DNA from: Morinoia aosen
Lineage: Eukaryota > Arthropoda > Malacostraca > Amphipoda > Talitridae
Assembly: GCA_030386875.1 (NCBI GenBank)
Contig: CM059568.1
Span: 27,832,120-27,896,119 of the forward strand
Reading direction: 5' to 3'
Length of the DNA: 64,000 nucleotides
Below, in pieces: positions 47,606-60,300 of this stretch. The number at the start of each line of letters is the position of its first letter. The stretch's first letter is position 1. The position numbers and the translations under genes are program-made. Under the pieces are notes generated by a model. The model worked only from the letters and a program-made list of their open reading frames with translations. It did no database searches and had not been told where the DNA came from.

Positions 47606-47808
47606 CAGGGGTCGGCAAACTTTTTTACCAATCAACCCCTTCATAGGATATTTGTATTTACATCGACCTCCTCCATGCACACACACATACAAATAGGTGA
47701 GAAAAACATATTAAGCCATTATTCAAAGGGACCCCCATAAATTTATCGACCCCTTGAGTTCTCTCCTCGACCACCAGGGGTCGATTTCGATCACTTTGCC
47801 GACCCTTG
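47606..47808. mobile_element. hAT-like MITE (~203 bp)
   Basis: The ends are 'caggggtcggcaaac' and, inverted, 'caagggtcggcaaag', typical of hAT-superfamily termini (CAGGGGTCxxCAAAC). Inside, 'tcgacccct' and 'aggggtcga' form a further inverted pair (~47744-47785). No 8-bp target duplication is evident (left agctggcc, right cgccttag). No protein is encoded. Confidence 0.65.
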
Positions 47809-50035
47809 CGCCTTAGCAGACCGTGGCTGCGATAACACTGTTATGTTCTCAGATTTTTAACTTACGCGCACGCGAAAATATTCTGAATCGCATTTTTGAC
47901 TCGTAAATTTTCATAGCTTAATATAAAACAAAGCGAGCTCTTTTTTTGCTTAATTTTAAAACTGTTAAAATTTTCAATGGATCTTAACAAGCGAATGCGT
48001 GAGTTGTAACGAAAGTTCTTGGAAATTAAATACTTTTAGTAACACTTCTCGAGCAAAAGCATTGTGCAACAAAAGTTTTAGAGTCTTGTATTTTGTTCTT
48101 TACAGAGTTTTTATACTCGTCCACACACTGTAAGTAAAATTTTATTAGCATGACGCAGGTAACTCATATAACACTGGAGAAAATATTTTTCACCGATAAG
48201 TGCACTCCGTGTGTGGGAAGCGAATAGAAAGCTTCACTTTTGCACGCTACTGTAATGTATTTGATCCCAACTAAAAAATGACAACAAATATTGTGCATGT
48301 ATTTTTAGCAATCGCCTTGATGTTTTCTAAAAAATCCCATTGGAAATTGAGCGATCCTGTTTAATCCAAAAATAACTTGCAATTAAGTATTTTTTTAGAC
48401 GCTGTATTTCAGAAATTAGCAAGGTATTTTGCTTAATTATTTATACTTTCGAATTCAATTTAGCGACTTTTGTGACGTAGAACTTTTTTTCACCAACCAG
48501 CGTAATGAGCTCTTTCGTTCAACGGTTAGTTGTTATTAAAGCAGAACATTCTTTCTACGTAAATCACATTTCTATTAAATCTTCCTCAAAAGTTTAATTG
48601 ATTTTTAAAGCTTCATTGCGTTAAATTTAAGCACGCTAGTTTTACCGTATGCTAATTTAAACGTTTTTTTTACATTAATCAGAGTAGCAAGTGGCGGAAC
48701 ATTCACGTAGTTATATTCTACAGCGCAGGCGTTTTTACTACAACCACAATCATTATTATTTCTTCAATGGAAATCGATTGAAAGTCGTTTCTAGCTCTGC
48801 GATCTGCAAAATTCAACTGTGACGTTTGAGCTCCCTTGTTAAGACCTTTGCAGACATCACAAGGCTGACTGGTTCATCAAGAAGCTAAAAATTCCATCTC
48901 CCCTGGCCTTTGTAGCTTCCAATTAATGTCCTCTGGACGCATCTAATGAGGTCATCTTCCGTAGCCAGGCTTCTGAACATGGCCGCGCTATCATGCTCTT
49001 CAGACGCAGAATTGCACGCATCAGCAAAATGTCAATGACGGCCCTAAAAGACTGTATTATTAGTCAACTCTTCAGGTCTCATGATGGCTCCGGTCTCTTA
49101 GCAGTTTTCATTAAGCGCTGTTTGCTAATAACTGGTACTTAATATTTTTATCAGAATTAAAACAGCTTTTACGTTGATAACTCTGGAACAAGACTAAGGA
49201 ATAGGCTAAATTTTTTGATTAAAGTAATTGTTTGAAACGAAATGAGAGGTTGAACTTGAAATAATTCCCGTTCGAAATAAATGAAGAATGACAAGGTTTT
49301 CATTTTATTTCCTGTATAGAATGAAAGATTTGTTACGGCAATACTTTAGTTAGTTCAAAGGAGAAACTTGGACAATTCTAACGAGCGATATTTTCTCATT
49401 AGCGGGGATACAAGCATACTGAAGGAAACTGTATGGCGTCTTCCTCAAAGACTTGTCGCCGATCGAGAGCCTGGAGCCTTCCTCGGAGGCATCATTTACA
49501 GTTTCTGTACCGATCCCAGACATCACTGAGTGATGTTATGCGACTGTAGATACCTACAGTACTTGTTATGCTCAAAGCTTCAATGAGCGCTTGCTATACT
49601 CACTGTTTTGGGTTCAACCCTTGCATTGCGGTAGCCGGTAGGTATAGATTTTTAAATTTCATTGCTTTTTACACTGCGGGGGATTGCTTTATAGTGCAAC
49701 CGTTCTACTATAAAAGTTTAATTTCAAAATACATGAATGTTTTATTTTAGCCTCTTTTCTTCTATGTTATGGGACACTCGACGTTATTACAGAATTGGGT
49801 TCTAAGAATTAGGTTAGGAAAAATGTACGAAATCTCAATTTTGCCTCGCTTACTCAATGTATCTAACTTGACAATGTTATGGAAAAAACAATCGCTGTAT
49901 CAAAGTTAAATGAAAAATTTGAGTTATATGATGAGTTATAACTTACGGATCTTTTGTGAGAAAACATTAATTTTGAAAAAACTATGTTCCCTTCCAAATT
50001 TGTATGCTACTACTTAGCAAGTGGCCTCGATACTA
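47809..50035. other. Anonymous intergenic DNA
   Basis: AT-rich with frequent stops; no motif. 'gggttcaaccc' at ~49610 resembles a tRNA B box but lacks a convincing cloverleaf. Confidence 0.4.
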
Positions 50036-50957
50036 TTAGTGGTACCTGAAAGTTCTGTCCTCTTTCTTTAACCAAACTTTAAAACATATGAATAAGTCCC
50101 AACAGCTGTTTTCAAGGTCAGATCAGATGTCAGATATTGATTTAAACTTGACATTCAATTGAATCTACTCCGGTTGACATTTTGAACACATCTACAGCCC
50201 ACGGAAAAGAAAAGTTTCAAAGTGAATCATGTGGGTCATTGTATGTTGTAAGAATTCCACAATCCAACAACAACAGAGAAAAATATAAACACTGTCTGTC
50301 CTGAAGGTATGATTGTTAAAAACTCCGGAGATAGCTTTAAGGTTTAAAAAAGGCACTTCCGATTGCTACCCGCGTTGCTTTGTTGTTTGGAGAGAGTTCA
50401 TGAGGAACCCAGACACACTCTCTATACACCTCTCTAATCTTTTTTCAGATGCTCCTGAACAGTAGACGAACGTACATCAAGTCTTTGTAAAGAACGTGCA
50501 CGAACGTGCATCAAGCATCAAGACAATGATCCAATTGTCTGTCGAGGATCTTCGAGCTCTGAAAAGTTCATCATTCATAAGACAGGGTCTTCCTATTCCA
50601 GGTTCATAAGCAAGATCGAAATTGCCTTCTTTAAATTTTAAAAACCATCTACTACAGTTCATAACACTCACACTTTGTGGATGGACAGCGTTTATGCTTT
50701 CCACTGCTGTTGTTGGATTGCTACCTTTGAGAAGTTCCCACAAAATGCAATGACGCATCTGATTTACTTTGAAACTTTTTATTCCAAGGGCTATATGCAG
50801 ATGTGTTTAAAATATGAACTGGAGTAGATTCAATTGCATGTGAAGTTTATCTCAATATCTGACATCTGATCTGATATTGAAAACAGCTGGTTGGACTTAT
50901 TCATATGTTTTAAAGTTAGGTTAAAGAAAAGAGGACGGAACTTTCCTGTGCCTCTAG
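50036..50957 (-). mobile_element. Internally deleted mariner with ~140-bp TIRs
   Basis: Arms 50036-50180 and ~50815-50957 are inverted copies with modest divergence. Both contain 'acatatgaataagtcc' and 'agatcagatgtcagatatt'. A TA lies at the right edge; the left edge reads cta. Between them on the minus strand is the N-terminal part of a mariner transposase. The total, 922 bp, is too short for a full gene plus these long TIRs, so the catalytic domain has been deleted. Confidence 0.8.
50477..50758 (-). pseudogene. Mariner transposase, N-terminal DNA-binding part only
   Basis: The open frame reads RHCILWELLKG, then NCSRWFLKFKEGNFDLAYEPGIGRPC. This is the first helix-turn-helix and GRP linker of mariner-type transposases (HTH_48 type, as in SETMAR). 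The usual 30-residue spacing is kept. After ~90 residues the frame degenerates and no DDE motif is found downstream. It is a different lineage from the intact mariner at 4.1-5.2 kb: here the W-F-x-x-F block reads RWFLKFKEGNFDL, there EWFNRFKDGRTS. Confidence 0.8.
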
Positions 50958-53900
50958 TACATCACTTAATTCCCATACGCTGGCTTTAGCTGACTTACAT
51001 TTGCTCGCGGGCGACGTATGATTTTTGGCAAATGAGAAAATGTTTTAGAAGAGCGAAGAGTTTCTAATAGTTGACAGATTTTTTGGGGGGGCGAAGGAAA
51101 GAAGAATGTAGAATCAAATTTTCTCCGAAAGAAACATAGCAGAAGAGAGCGTAACATTTCTATTGCAGAAATTAGTTGCCCGAGTAGCCACTTTCATGTG
51201 ACTCAAAATGTAGCAGAGAGGTATTTAAAAATTAGATTTTATAAGTTGAGATGTGCACTCAACTTTTCAGTCTCCTTCCCTTCAGAGCGCAATGAAGGGA
51301 GCGTTTCTGTAATTTGGAAGTAGCTCTGATTTTACGCTTCACATCGCAGATCTCCCGCATCACCTCTGAAGCGGAAAAGCTAGCTATCTTGTTTCACCGT
51401 TCTTAAAAAAAAAGGCAACGGTGAGTGAGGGGAGAAATGTTATCTACTTGACATTTTCGTTTGTGTAGAAACGAACATTTTCACAAATTAGGCTCCTATT
51501 CCGATTCCAATTTATTTTAGTAACTTTTTTGACTCGATACTGTTGTTCAGCAAAAACCTGCAATTGTCACTCTCTCAGTCTTTGCCTCGTATCTCGCCAC
51601 ATCTAAATTTTCAAAACTCACATTTAAAAGTACATCAACCATTTAATCTACTAGAATTCAATATTGGGTACACTAAGTCCTCGATTTTCAAGAACAATAA
51701 TTCGGAAGAAACAAACTCCAGTGTTCAAAATTCTAGTGAACATTTTGTTCGAACCAACAACAGCTAACAAATACTGTGGGTACATAAAAAAATTACAACT
51801 AATCGTTTAAAGGTACAAGTGCGTTTATAGTCCCAAAGGGCGATGGCAAGATTTTTTCATTTTTTTAAACATGCTTTTAACGATATTTTGGAGTTTCTGC
51901 CGCGCTAGTTTGTTCGTGATTCTCGGGGTCGTCAGGCATTGTCGTAGAAAGGTCAGTCTCACAACACTGAAATATTCTTCAATCAACGAAATTTTTCCTG
52001 TCATCGGATACCCAATTTCTCAGAAAGAACGAGAGCAAAATGCTATTATACAATAGCGAAATCCAAAAAGGTACTCGAACATTTTCAGATTATTTACTCT
52101 TATCGTTAGAAATACTTCTTGATAAAGTGCTCGAAGCTCTGAATATTTTCGGTAACACTTTTTAGCGGGCAATGAAAATCCTTAGGTATTCGAGTCAACA
52201 GTTATCCATACAAATATCAGCGAAAATTTTTGGCTACGAAGTTTACTTTCAAACGGCGTTGAGTACGATTTAACTTACGTAATACATGCCGTAATTGTAA
52301 AATGCGTTGCGCAACTGATTTTCATTAACACTAAACTTTGAGTTACAAAGCTAAGAATTTGTCGCGGGATTGTTTTTTGGTGGCAACGACTGTTGAAACT
52401 TGAGTAATGAAGGGAGTCAACATGTTATGCTTCATGTTGGACAACAGTGAATTATTTCATATTTCTTCTTGGAATTAAATTGAATTGTATTAAAATGCCC
52501 ATGACCCCAGCCTGCTCCGCAGTCGCACTTGTATAGCTCCTGACGACGCACATTTGAGTCGATATTATTGGAAGTTGACAAGTGCCAAATTCTGATGGCA
52601 AATGTTCTTGAGAGCTCTTTCAAGGAAAGCAAATGAAAATAGCAAAGTACCTCCCACGTTTTGAAATCGAAATTTTATTATTGTTGAATTTTGTTTTAGC
52701 TTAAAAAGTACATATTTATAAAAATGTTACATCGGAGTTTTTTATTTAAAACAATTTGTTAATCCAAATGTTGAAAATTCAGACGTATGTTTGGTTTTCC
52801 AGCGAATGAAAATTAGACAATTGCTACGAAGCCGGCATGTTTTCGGTAATTTAGTGGATATAGGAATATTCATGCTCTCTTCGTTCAAAGATCTGTAGAA
52901 TATCCGTAAATGAATTAAAAATACGCAAAAATACGTAAAATATAACGAAGGTTCATTTTAAGACTAAAAATCGAGAACATTTATTCAAATTTTTCTGGTA
53001 AAGTTAACTGGTTTCGCATTAGTAACCACGTTAGTTGCCGTTATTTTGATGGCAGTTTACGTTAGCCCCAACAGTACAGTGAAAGTGCTCAAAATTGATA
53101 GGTTTATGTCATTCGCGGGGAAATACATAGACAACCGAAACATGTGGCGTGCAAAAAATACTTGCCAACGTACAAAGTTGTGATGAGCCTCCAATTCTTG
53201 CTTCTACTGATTTCATTCCCTTACTTGATTTCTTCGAACAAAATTCCCGGGTAATTTTATAGAAGGAATGTATTTCGTGGAGCAAAATGGTTTCCAATTC
53301 TCTTGCTATTCTCATACCAAGTACATCAGCGGAATATGCAATATTTCAGTAATAATAGAGCGTACTTTTCGATGAATTGCGTACTGGAATTTTGAAAAAT
53401 TCTTTGTTATCTTCAATATGTATGTTATGATTTGTATTTATCTAATTAATATTTGTTTTTCTCTGATTTGGTTAAGCTTCAAAATGAAACGAGTTTACTA
53501 CTTTCCAAGATCTACCTCTTGCTCACATATTTTACAGCGCTATATATTTTTGGCTAGCTTTAAAATCATTGCGCGAAGCTTTCCTTCATGCGCTCAAAAC
53601 GGTTGTGCAGCTCAACAAATAAACTGAGCCACTTAAGCGTCTCATAAAAGGAGCCTTTGTTCTTATTTACTCTCGAGAGGTCGGCCATAAAATGCGTGCA
53701 ATATGACTTTTGAGACCCGTTGAATTTTATTCTTTTTCTCCCTGGTGATTGCAAATGCATCAACAATTTTATGTCTCTTCCTTGGCAAAAATTACCAAGG
53801 GTTAAAAGTTCTCTGTTTTCAAAGGATTACTTACGCTGTACCTCCAATCCTCATCAGTGGCACAACACCTTTTTTTGGCTGCTTTCCGAGGTTACGAGAC

Positions 53901-56900
53901 ACTATCGAAAAAATCAAGCGCCGCGGTTTTCTGTACGCTCGATTAAATGAGTTGATTGGAGATCGTTCAGAGAATCGCGGATTTCCCGACCTTTCTCGAA
54001 AATGTTTCCTTGAGCTCGAGCAAAAAATGTATATCTGAAGAGCTTCAGACGACTCTGTAACGCTGCTAACACGAGCAGTAAACTTTGACGCTTAAAAACT
54101 GAGTGACACATTAAAGGGCTTCTTGATTGCTCAAGATTATAAGAATTGTTATTTTTATTGTGCACAGGTCGAAGTAGGTGAGGCGGAAGTTATTTCATCA
54201 AGCAGCTGCCAATATTGGTTGGTAGCGACGACGCAACACTATAGGCCCTGTTCTCGAGGAGGGTTGCAATGCTTTCCATCTTTTGATACTTCACGAAGAG
54301 AAAGACTTGATGACAACCTACGGGAAATTCGTAGTAACATCTAAATGGCCAAGTTGCAAATGCTTTAAACAAAGTCTTTTTATAACTTGACAAGATATGA
54401 ACTGCCGTTGTGTGGAATAATTGCTCATTTTATGAAGTCCCTTCGAAAATATGTTTGAAGTATTGTTTCCTGTACAACATATTAACGAACGAAAATGAAA
54501 TAGTGAGAAGATTGGTGTTAAATCTGTAAAAGTCAAAATAATTTGACGTACAAACAGCCCTTGTGGGTGATCAATCACAAAAAGTTACTGAATGTGCTTT
54601 GAATCAGATTGTGATTATCGAAGGCCATTTGCAATTTTCTATGTATTGGTTTTGCTAGAGACTTCCAAATGTGATCATTTTTGTGTGTAAAATAGTAGTT
54701 ACTACTGATGAATGAAATTTTACTTGAAGTATAAAGCAATCGTTCAGAAATGTTCAACCACCAGCTCTTCTGGCTTCGAATGCTTTCCGACGGCATTACA
54801 GAATACAAGTTCTCTCGATGAAAAATTCGGTGGTTTGAAACTGAAAACAATGCGCTCATATTCATTTGGAAATTTGTTGTTTTTTGAGAAGCTTTTGATG
54901 CTTCATCGAATGTAAATTACCTTTTTTTTTGAAGGTCATATCAACAAAAAGTAGCGGCAAATCGTTGCATTTGAGGAAATGACTATAATTGTCTCAAATC
55001 TTGAGAAATTCTGTACATGTCATGCATGGGCCACTTCTGAGGGAATAGGAATTTTGTAACTCGCTAAGATGTACTTAGGTATATTGTTCTTGTGATGAAT
55101 ACTTAAGAAAAACTATGTTGTTTTACCTACGATTAAGAGTGTCTGGAGATCAGCTGCCATCATTCGCATAAAAAATCATGTTGTACTAAGTTATAGAAGA
55201 TGCTTAACGAAAATCATGCATAGAGTGTTTCTATAGTAGGAAAGGCCTCTAGGAACTTTTCCATTTCATCCAAAATTTATTTTATGATGTTTCGCCATAC
55301 CGTCTCTTAAGTTAACCAATTGTATTTTGATATTTTTCAGATGATAATTTCAAATTGGCCTTCAAGTTTCATTTTTATCGTGGAAATATTTCTCTCGATG
55401 TAACTTTTCTCTGTTCATTACTAGCTTAATGATTCCAAATACAAGATTTAAAATATTGATTTAAGATTAAATCAATTTCATACTTCTTTTTCGCCGCTTT
55501 TCATTCGTCATTCTTCATTACCGACGTTATGTTTCATGTCCATTACCTTTCAGGATTAACTATTTTTTTCCTCGTTTCAACCACATTCTTCTAATATTCT
55601 TTTATATTCATTTACGTGGGCCTAAATGGCTTAATTCCCTGACTGAAAGGGAACACGCGCTATGCATTTCAACTCTACGAGCCTCCGTGGTATTCGTGAG
55701 TAGAGACAACGTTGCTCGAATTTCTCGCTGAAATCCACGGAGATTGAAACCAGAATTTCATTATGCCATCACTTTATTTAATATAGGGGGCAAAGATTGG
55801 ATCTTCTTCTCCATTACGAAAATCAAAGACAGACGCTATTCTTGATCATAGATAAGAAACTTGGTGATACATGTGATCGCCTGTATGGAATATACTGAGC
55901 TGCCTGCCAGTGTAGGCAGCCAATGTGACTTATTTCTCAGACTCAGTTCCTAAATCGCATGCGCTGCATCACCTGTCCTCAATATCAGTTTGATTTGAAG
56001 ACGCGTCCATTCTAGAGATTTGGTGAGCAGAAATTCTGAACACCTTTATGCTTTCTGTGTGAAGTGTCATTCCCCTCATTTATCAGCGGAGCGACTGTGT
56101 TTCCAAAGGAATTACGAGATCTATTAAATTAACCTTTTGGGTACGACAATTCAAATGATTTAGGAAAAATTTCTTAAGGGAAAAATTTGTCATTTTCCTG
56201 AATTGTCAGTGAAATTTTCCTAGTGTGGGTGATTTTAGCTTAAACAAATGCTTCTTCTATAGCTTAATTTTAAAAAAAATTAATCTTTAAGCCTCTATGC
56301 CTGGCGGTAGAAATTTTCGACATTGATAACAGAAATTTTGAATTTACGAAGTAATTTTTCATAAATTTTTGTCCGAATTTACCCTAAATAAACGAAATTT
56401 AGAAAAACTTGCTCATGGTAAATAGAAAGGTTATTGAATTTGTTGCACGGACGCTGTGGCATGAACTTAGCGGTAACACATAGTAATTTAAGCGTGCAGG
56501 CTTCTGGAATGTATAAAAACTAGTTTCATGAATGCTTGTAATTTCCCTAATTTTGTTATTTACTCTAAAATATTCCCAAACTAGTTAAATTACTTTAAAA
56601 CTAGGTTATATACCCTACACAGGAAGCACTAGCCATCTTAACACTGGAGTAGCCGTCAGTACTCAAAAGGTTAGGTATAATACTGAGAAAGCAAGTGTTA
56701 ACCTCTTTGTCTACGGTGAATGCTACAAAAACCAATATTTGCATCATCATGTACTTGAATCCCCAAAATAATCAAAGTAACCAATAAGTTCAAAAGTTCA
56801 TCTACGCAAAACGTTGTTCCACAATTTGAGCGTATTCATTCCTAACTTGAATAAAGTTAGCTACGTTCAAGTTAAGTTAGAGTGGCAGTAGCAGAATATG

Positions 56901-57128
56901 CTGGAGCACTACAGAAAAGCTGCAAAATAATTACTGTGATGCTCATAATTAGATTGCAGTGAAGAGGGAATTGAAAACATGATAAAGGACACCAAAAAGT
57001 GCTATTAGAAATGGGACAAACATTGATGAGCCTAAAATTTTCGCTGAGATTGTGAACTGTAATCGGGGTATTCTGCCCGGACGGACGCCGGGGCTGGAAG
57101 ACAGGTAAATATTTACGTAGTCCCCATC
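50958..57128. other. Long anonymous region (~6.2 kb)
   Basis: No transposon or host domain recognised. Open frames near 51543-51767, 53720-54038, 54318-54865 and 56872-57174 overlap on opposite strands and carry no motif. Confidence 0.35.
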
Positions 57129-57332
57129 TGAATGTCACTAAAGTATCAATGTGAATGTCACTAAAATTATCCATGTGAATGTCACTAAAAGTATCAATGT
57201 GAATGTCACTAAAATTTTCAATGTGAATGTCACTAAAGTATCAATGTGAATGTCACTAAAATTATCAATGTGAATGTCACTAAAATTTTCAATGTGAATG
57301 TCACTAAAAGCATCAATGTGAATGCCATGAAG
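57129..57332. repeat. 23/24-bp minisatellite, eight copies plus a partial
   Basis: The unit 'tgaatgtcactaaa' is followed by a variable 'gtatc', 'attatc', 'agtatc', 'attttc' or 'agcatc' and then 'aatg'. The order of variants (gtatc, attatc, agtatc, attttc, gtatc, attatc, attttc, agcatc) suggests growth by block duplication. The last partial unit is diverged. Confidence 0.95.
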
Positions 57333-60300
57333 GAAAAGTAACAGTAGTTGTAATTCGTACGGTGCTGAGTGCGTAGCATGAGAAGCTGTTTAAGAAAATG
57401 AGGTGTATCGGAAACGACAGAAAAGAAATCTGGGAAGGCGGATTGAAAGGTTGCACTGAAAATTGTTCAAAAAAAATAACGTAAGTGCGAAAAGTGGGCG
57501 ATGAAACTGGCTAAAGCCATTGTCACGGATGTGTTCTTGTATCTGTAGCTTTTTTTTTTAGTAGTAAAGGAACTATGGATTGTTGTTGCATTTACTGGTA
57601 AACTTGTTCTTTGTGTGCAGTTGGCAGTGCACGCAACGAGATGGAAGTGTACGTATGGACCAAGGAAGGCGCTACGAATCAAATATTATAGCTGGGCAGA
57701 TGCAGATGTGTTTTGAGCTTTACGGCGCAAAAGAGTGTTTATGTTTTGTGGCTGCATTAAATTTTTTTCATTTGAAAAATAAAGCGTGTCTACTGCATTC
57801 AGGCGATAGGTTCCCGTATTGTAGTAGGGAAATAATTACCATTGGAATCTTTGTTTTTACATGACCGAGGGAGTAGTGGGAGCCAGAGAGAGAACGTCTT
57901 CAAACTGATCGAAGTTATTGAGTGCAGTTGAGCTGAGTCAGCTATCCTGTGACGATCGTATTCATCCGTATGAGGTACTTATTTCCCACGTCAGCGCTTT
58001 GTAATTTAATTTTTATATTTTTATACTTATTTCATTGTACATATACTTGAATGGGATGGGTGAGATAAATAGTTTACCTCAAGGTTACTTTCAAATTTAA
58101 CAATACATAAAAAGTAGGATATTGGATTACCAGCGCTGACGAACAATGAACAAGATAATGCGCTTGTTCAAAGTAACGCTAGGCTAAACACTTTATTTAA
58201 CCTAACCTACAATATAAATGTTGAACTCTGAATTAAAAGCTAAGAAATTAAATTGAAAGAGCTCACTGGTAAGAAGTATCCTTTTTAAAGTGATTTCTTA
58301 TACACCCGTTCTAAGTTTTTCAACTTGATAGTGTAGATCTGTTCATCTCATATATGAACATTTCGAAGTTAACAACTCTTTTTTTCATTTGCTCTCTGTG
58401 GCCTAGAAATTCTTACGTACCAAGCTTGTGAATTTGAAACTCTTTTGAGGGCTTCTCTACAAGCTCATTACGTTAAGAGCTTTCGTACGCGAACTCTGAC
58501 CTCTGGATCATAAAACCACTTAACAGCTCTGTTTTTCCAATGGAACTTTTAAAACAACTTTCAAGGTTAAATTCAAATGTTGTTCTTTGTTAACTGCATA
58601 TTGACATTTTCAGATTACGCAGTGGGATTCAATAGACATCATCTCATCCTAAGCCTACCAAAACTAACGCGCGGACCCATCTTTAAGTTATTGAACACTA
58701 TTCTCCACATGAAATCCTCAACTACGGAGTCTGCAAATGGTCGCAATTAAAGCATATTCCTACGGCCCACAAAATTCAGTAATTTCACCACCTGGCGCTC
58801 TCGTCTTCTGTTTGTGTAGCATTCTAAGCAGCCACGTAAAGGCGAAGTTTCCCCTCGGAATTTTGCGAAGAAGTGGGCTATGTCGGAGCTGGATTACAGA
58901 GCGCGTTCCTTGTATCCGCTCAAGTTTACTCTAACCACAAGTCGTGGCGGAGCCTCACGTTCTTGCTCAGCTAATCCTACACGCCGCGCGCATGCACTCT
59001 AAAGAACCTCTTAAACAAAGAAACTTTGCTTGCTTAATTAAAATAACTTGTGAATTTAGTCCAAAATTTTGCTTTGGACAAATTGACTCGTACGTCCATG
59101 AATGATGCATTGCTAACTGTTAGCCTGAGGGCAATGCTTTGCTAATTAAAGGTTTAAACGTACAGGGAGCAGGTATTAGTTGTATAATTTGAACTTTCGA
59201 CAGAAAACAGAGGAATTGGTTCAACTTGACGAGGGGTTAAAGAGTTAATGCGAGAGTATGAATGCAAGAGGGCCGACGTTTTTTAATTTATCGTGATGCT
59301 GAAGACAGCTCGGATAAACGTGTTATTCACCACAGCTTTTGGCACAATTATGTACCTTTATCTTTTTTCTTCAAAAATTCACAATTTAACTTAATATTTG
59401 TGCGCTACGAACTGAAATACAGAAGATTTGAAACACATTTAAAAAGATAGCATCATTGACCGGTTCTTAGATATTATGCGAGGGGGACTTTACATCTTGG
59501 ACTTGTGGCAGTTATGTCTCATACTGTAATCATTGCATACTGGAATTGCTACAGTTCATTTGTGGACTGCACAAGTTCATGTCGCACTTTGTACGCGATT
59601 TAAAGAAAATAAACTTGGAAATTTTCATTTATAGTAAGTCGATAGAGGGAAACACTGAATGCATGCTGTTAAGATGTGCCTAACCGAACCAGAAAACAAG
59701 GGTCAGCTCATTCAAAAAAACATTGCGCCTTGAGAGGCTTACGTCAGGCTCTCGGAGACGGACGGTCAAACGTGTAGTCCCCGTAGCATTTGCGCACACG
59801 TTCTATCAGAGGTACTCTCGTGAGCTCCACGAAGCTCATCGTCTGGCCAAATTTCGGTGAGAGTGGAAACGTAAGTGGTCAGTATCGACAAAAAAATTGT
59901 GCTTCAATTTTCCTTTATATCAATCACCTTTTAACTGCCAGTATTGCCTGATAAAAATAAATTTCAACATTTGTACGTTCGAAATGTTGAAATGATATTC
60001 ACGGTGCGGCAGAACTGCCGTCAGGAGACAGGACTCTGTTTAATCTGCGCGGTTGAAATTATGGATTAAAGTTCTTGATGACATAACACTTTAAATCTAA
60101 TTTTTCTTTAAAGCTGTCTACACAAGCACTATTCTATAATTTGAAACCTAGCGAGGGTGTCAGCTTTAAAACTTTTTATTTTGCTTTCAGAGCGTGCAAA
60201 AATCCTTTATCGAGAGCTGTGGGAAAAAATTCTGCGCGGCTCAAATTGAGATCCCCATTTGGGAGACCGAAAATTTAATCTGATTTTATTTCCATGCTCA

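Noticed and set aside
49565..49640. 'gggttcaaccc', resembling a tRNA B box, with a possible GCTC/GAGC D-stem upstream
   Set aside because: Acceptor and anticodon stems do not pair and the T-stem is self-contained; no tRNA cloverleaf.
53720..54038. Overlapping 76- and 97-codon frames as a candidate host gene
   Set aside because: Two frames compete with a minus-strand frame over the same bases; no recognised motif.
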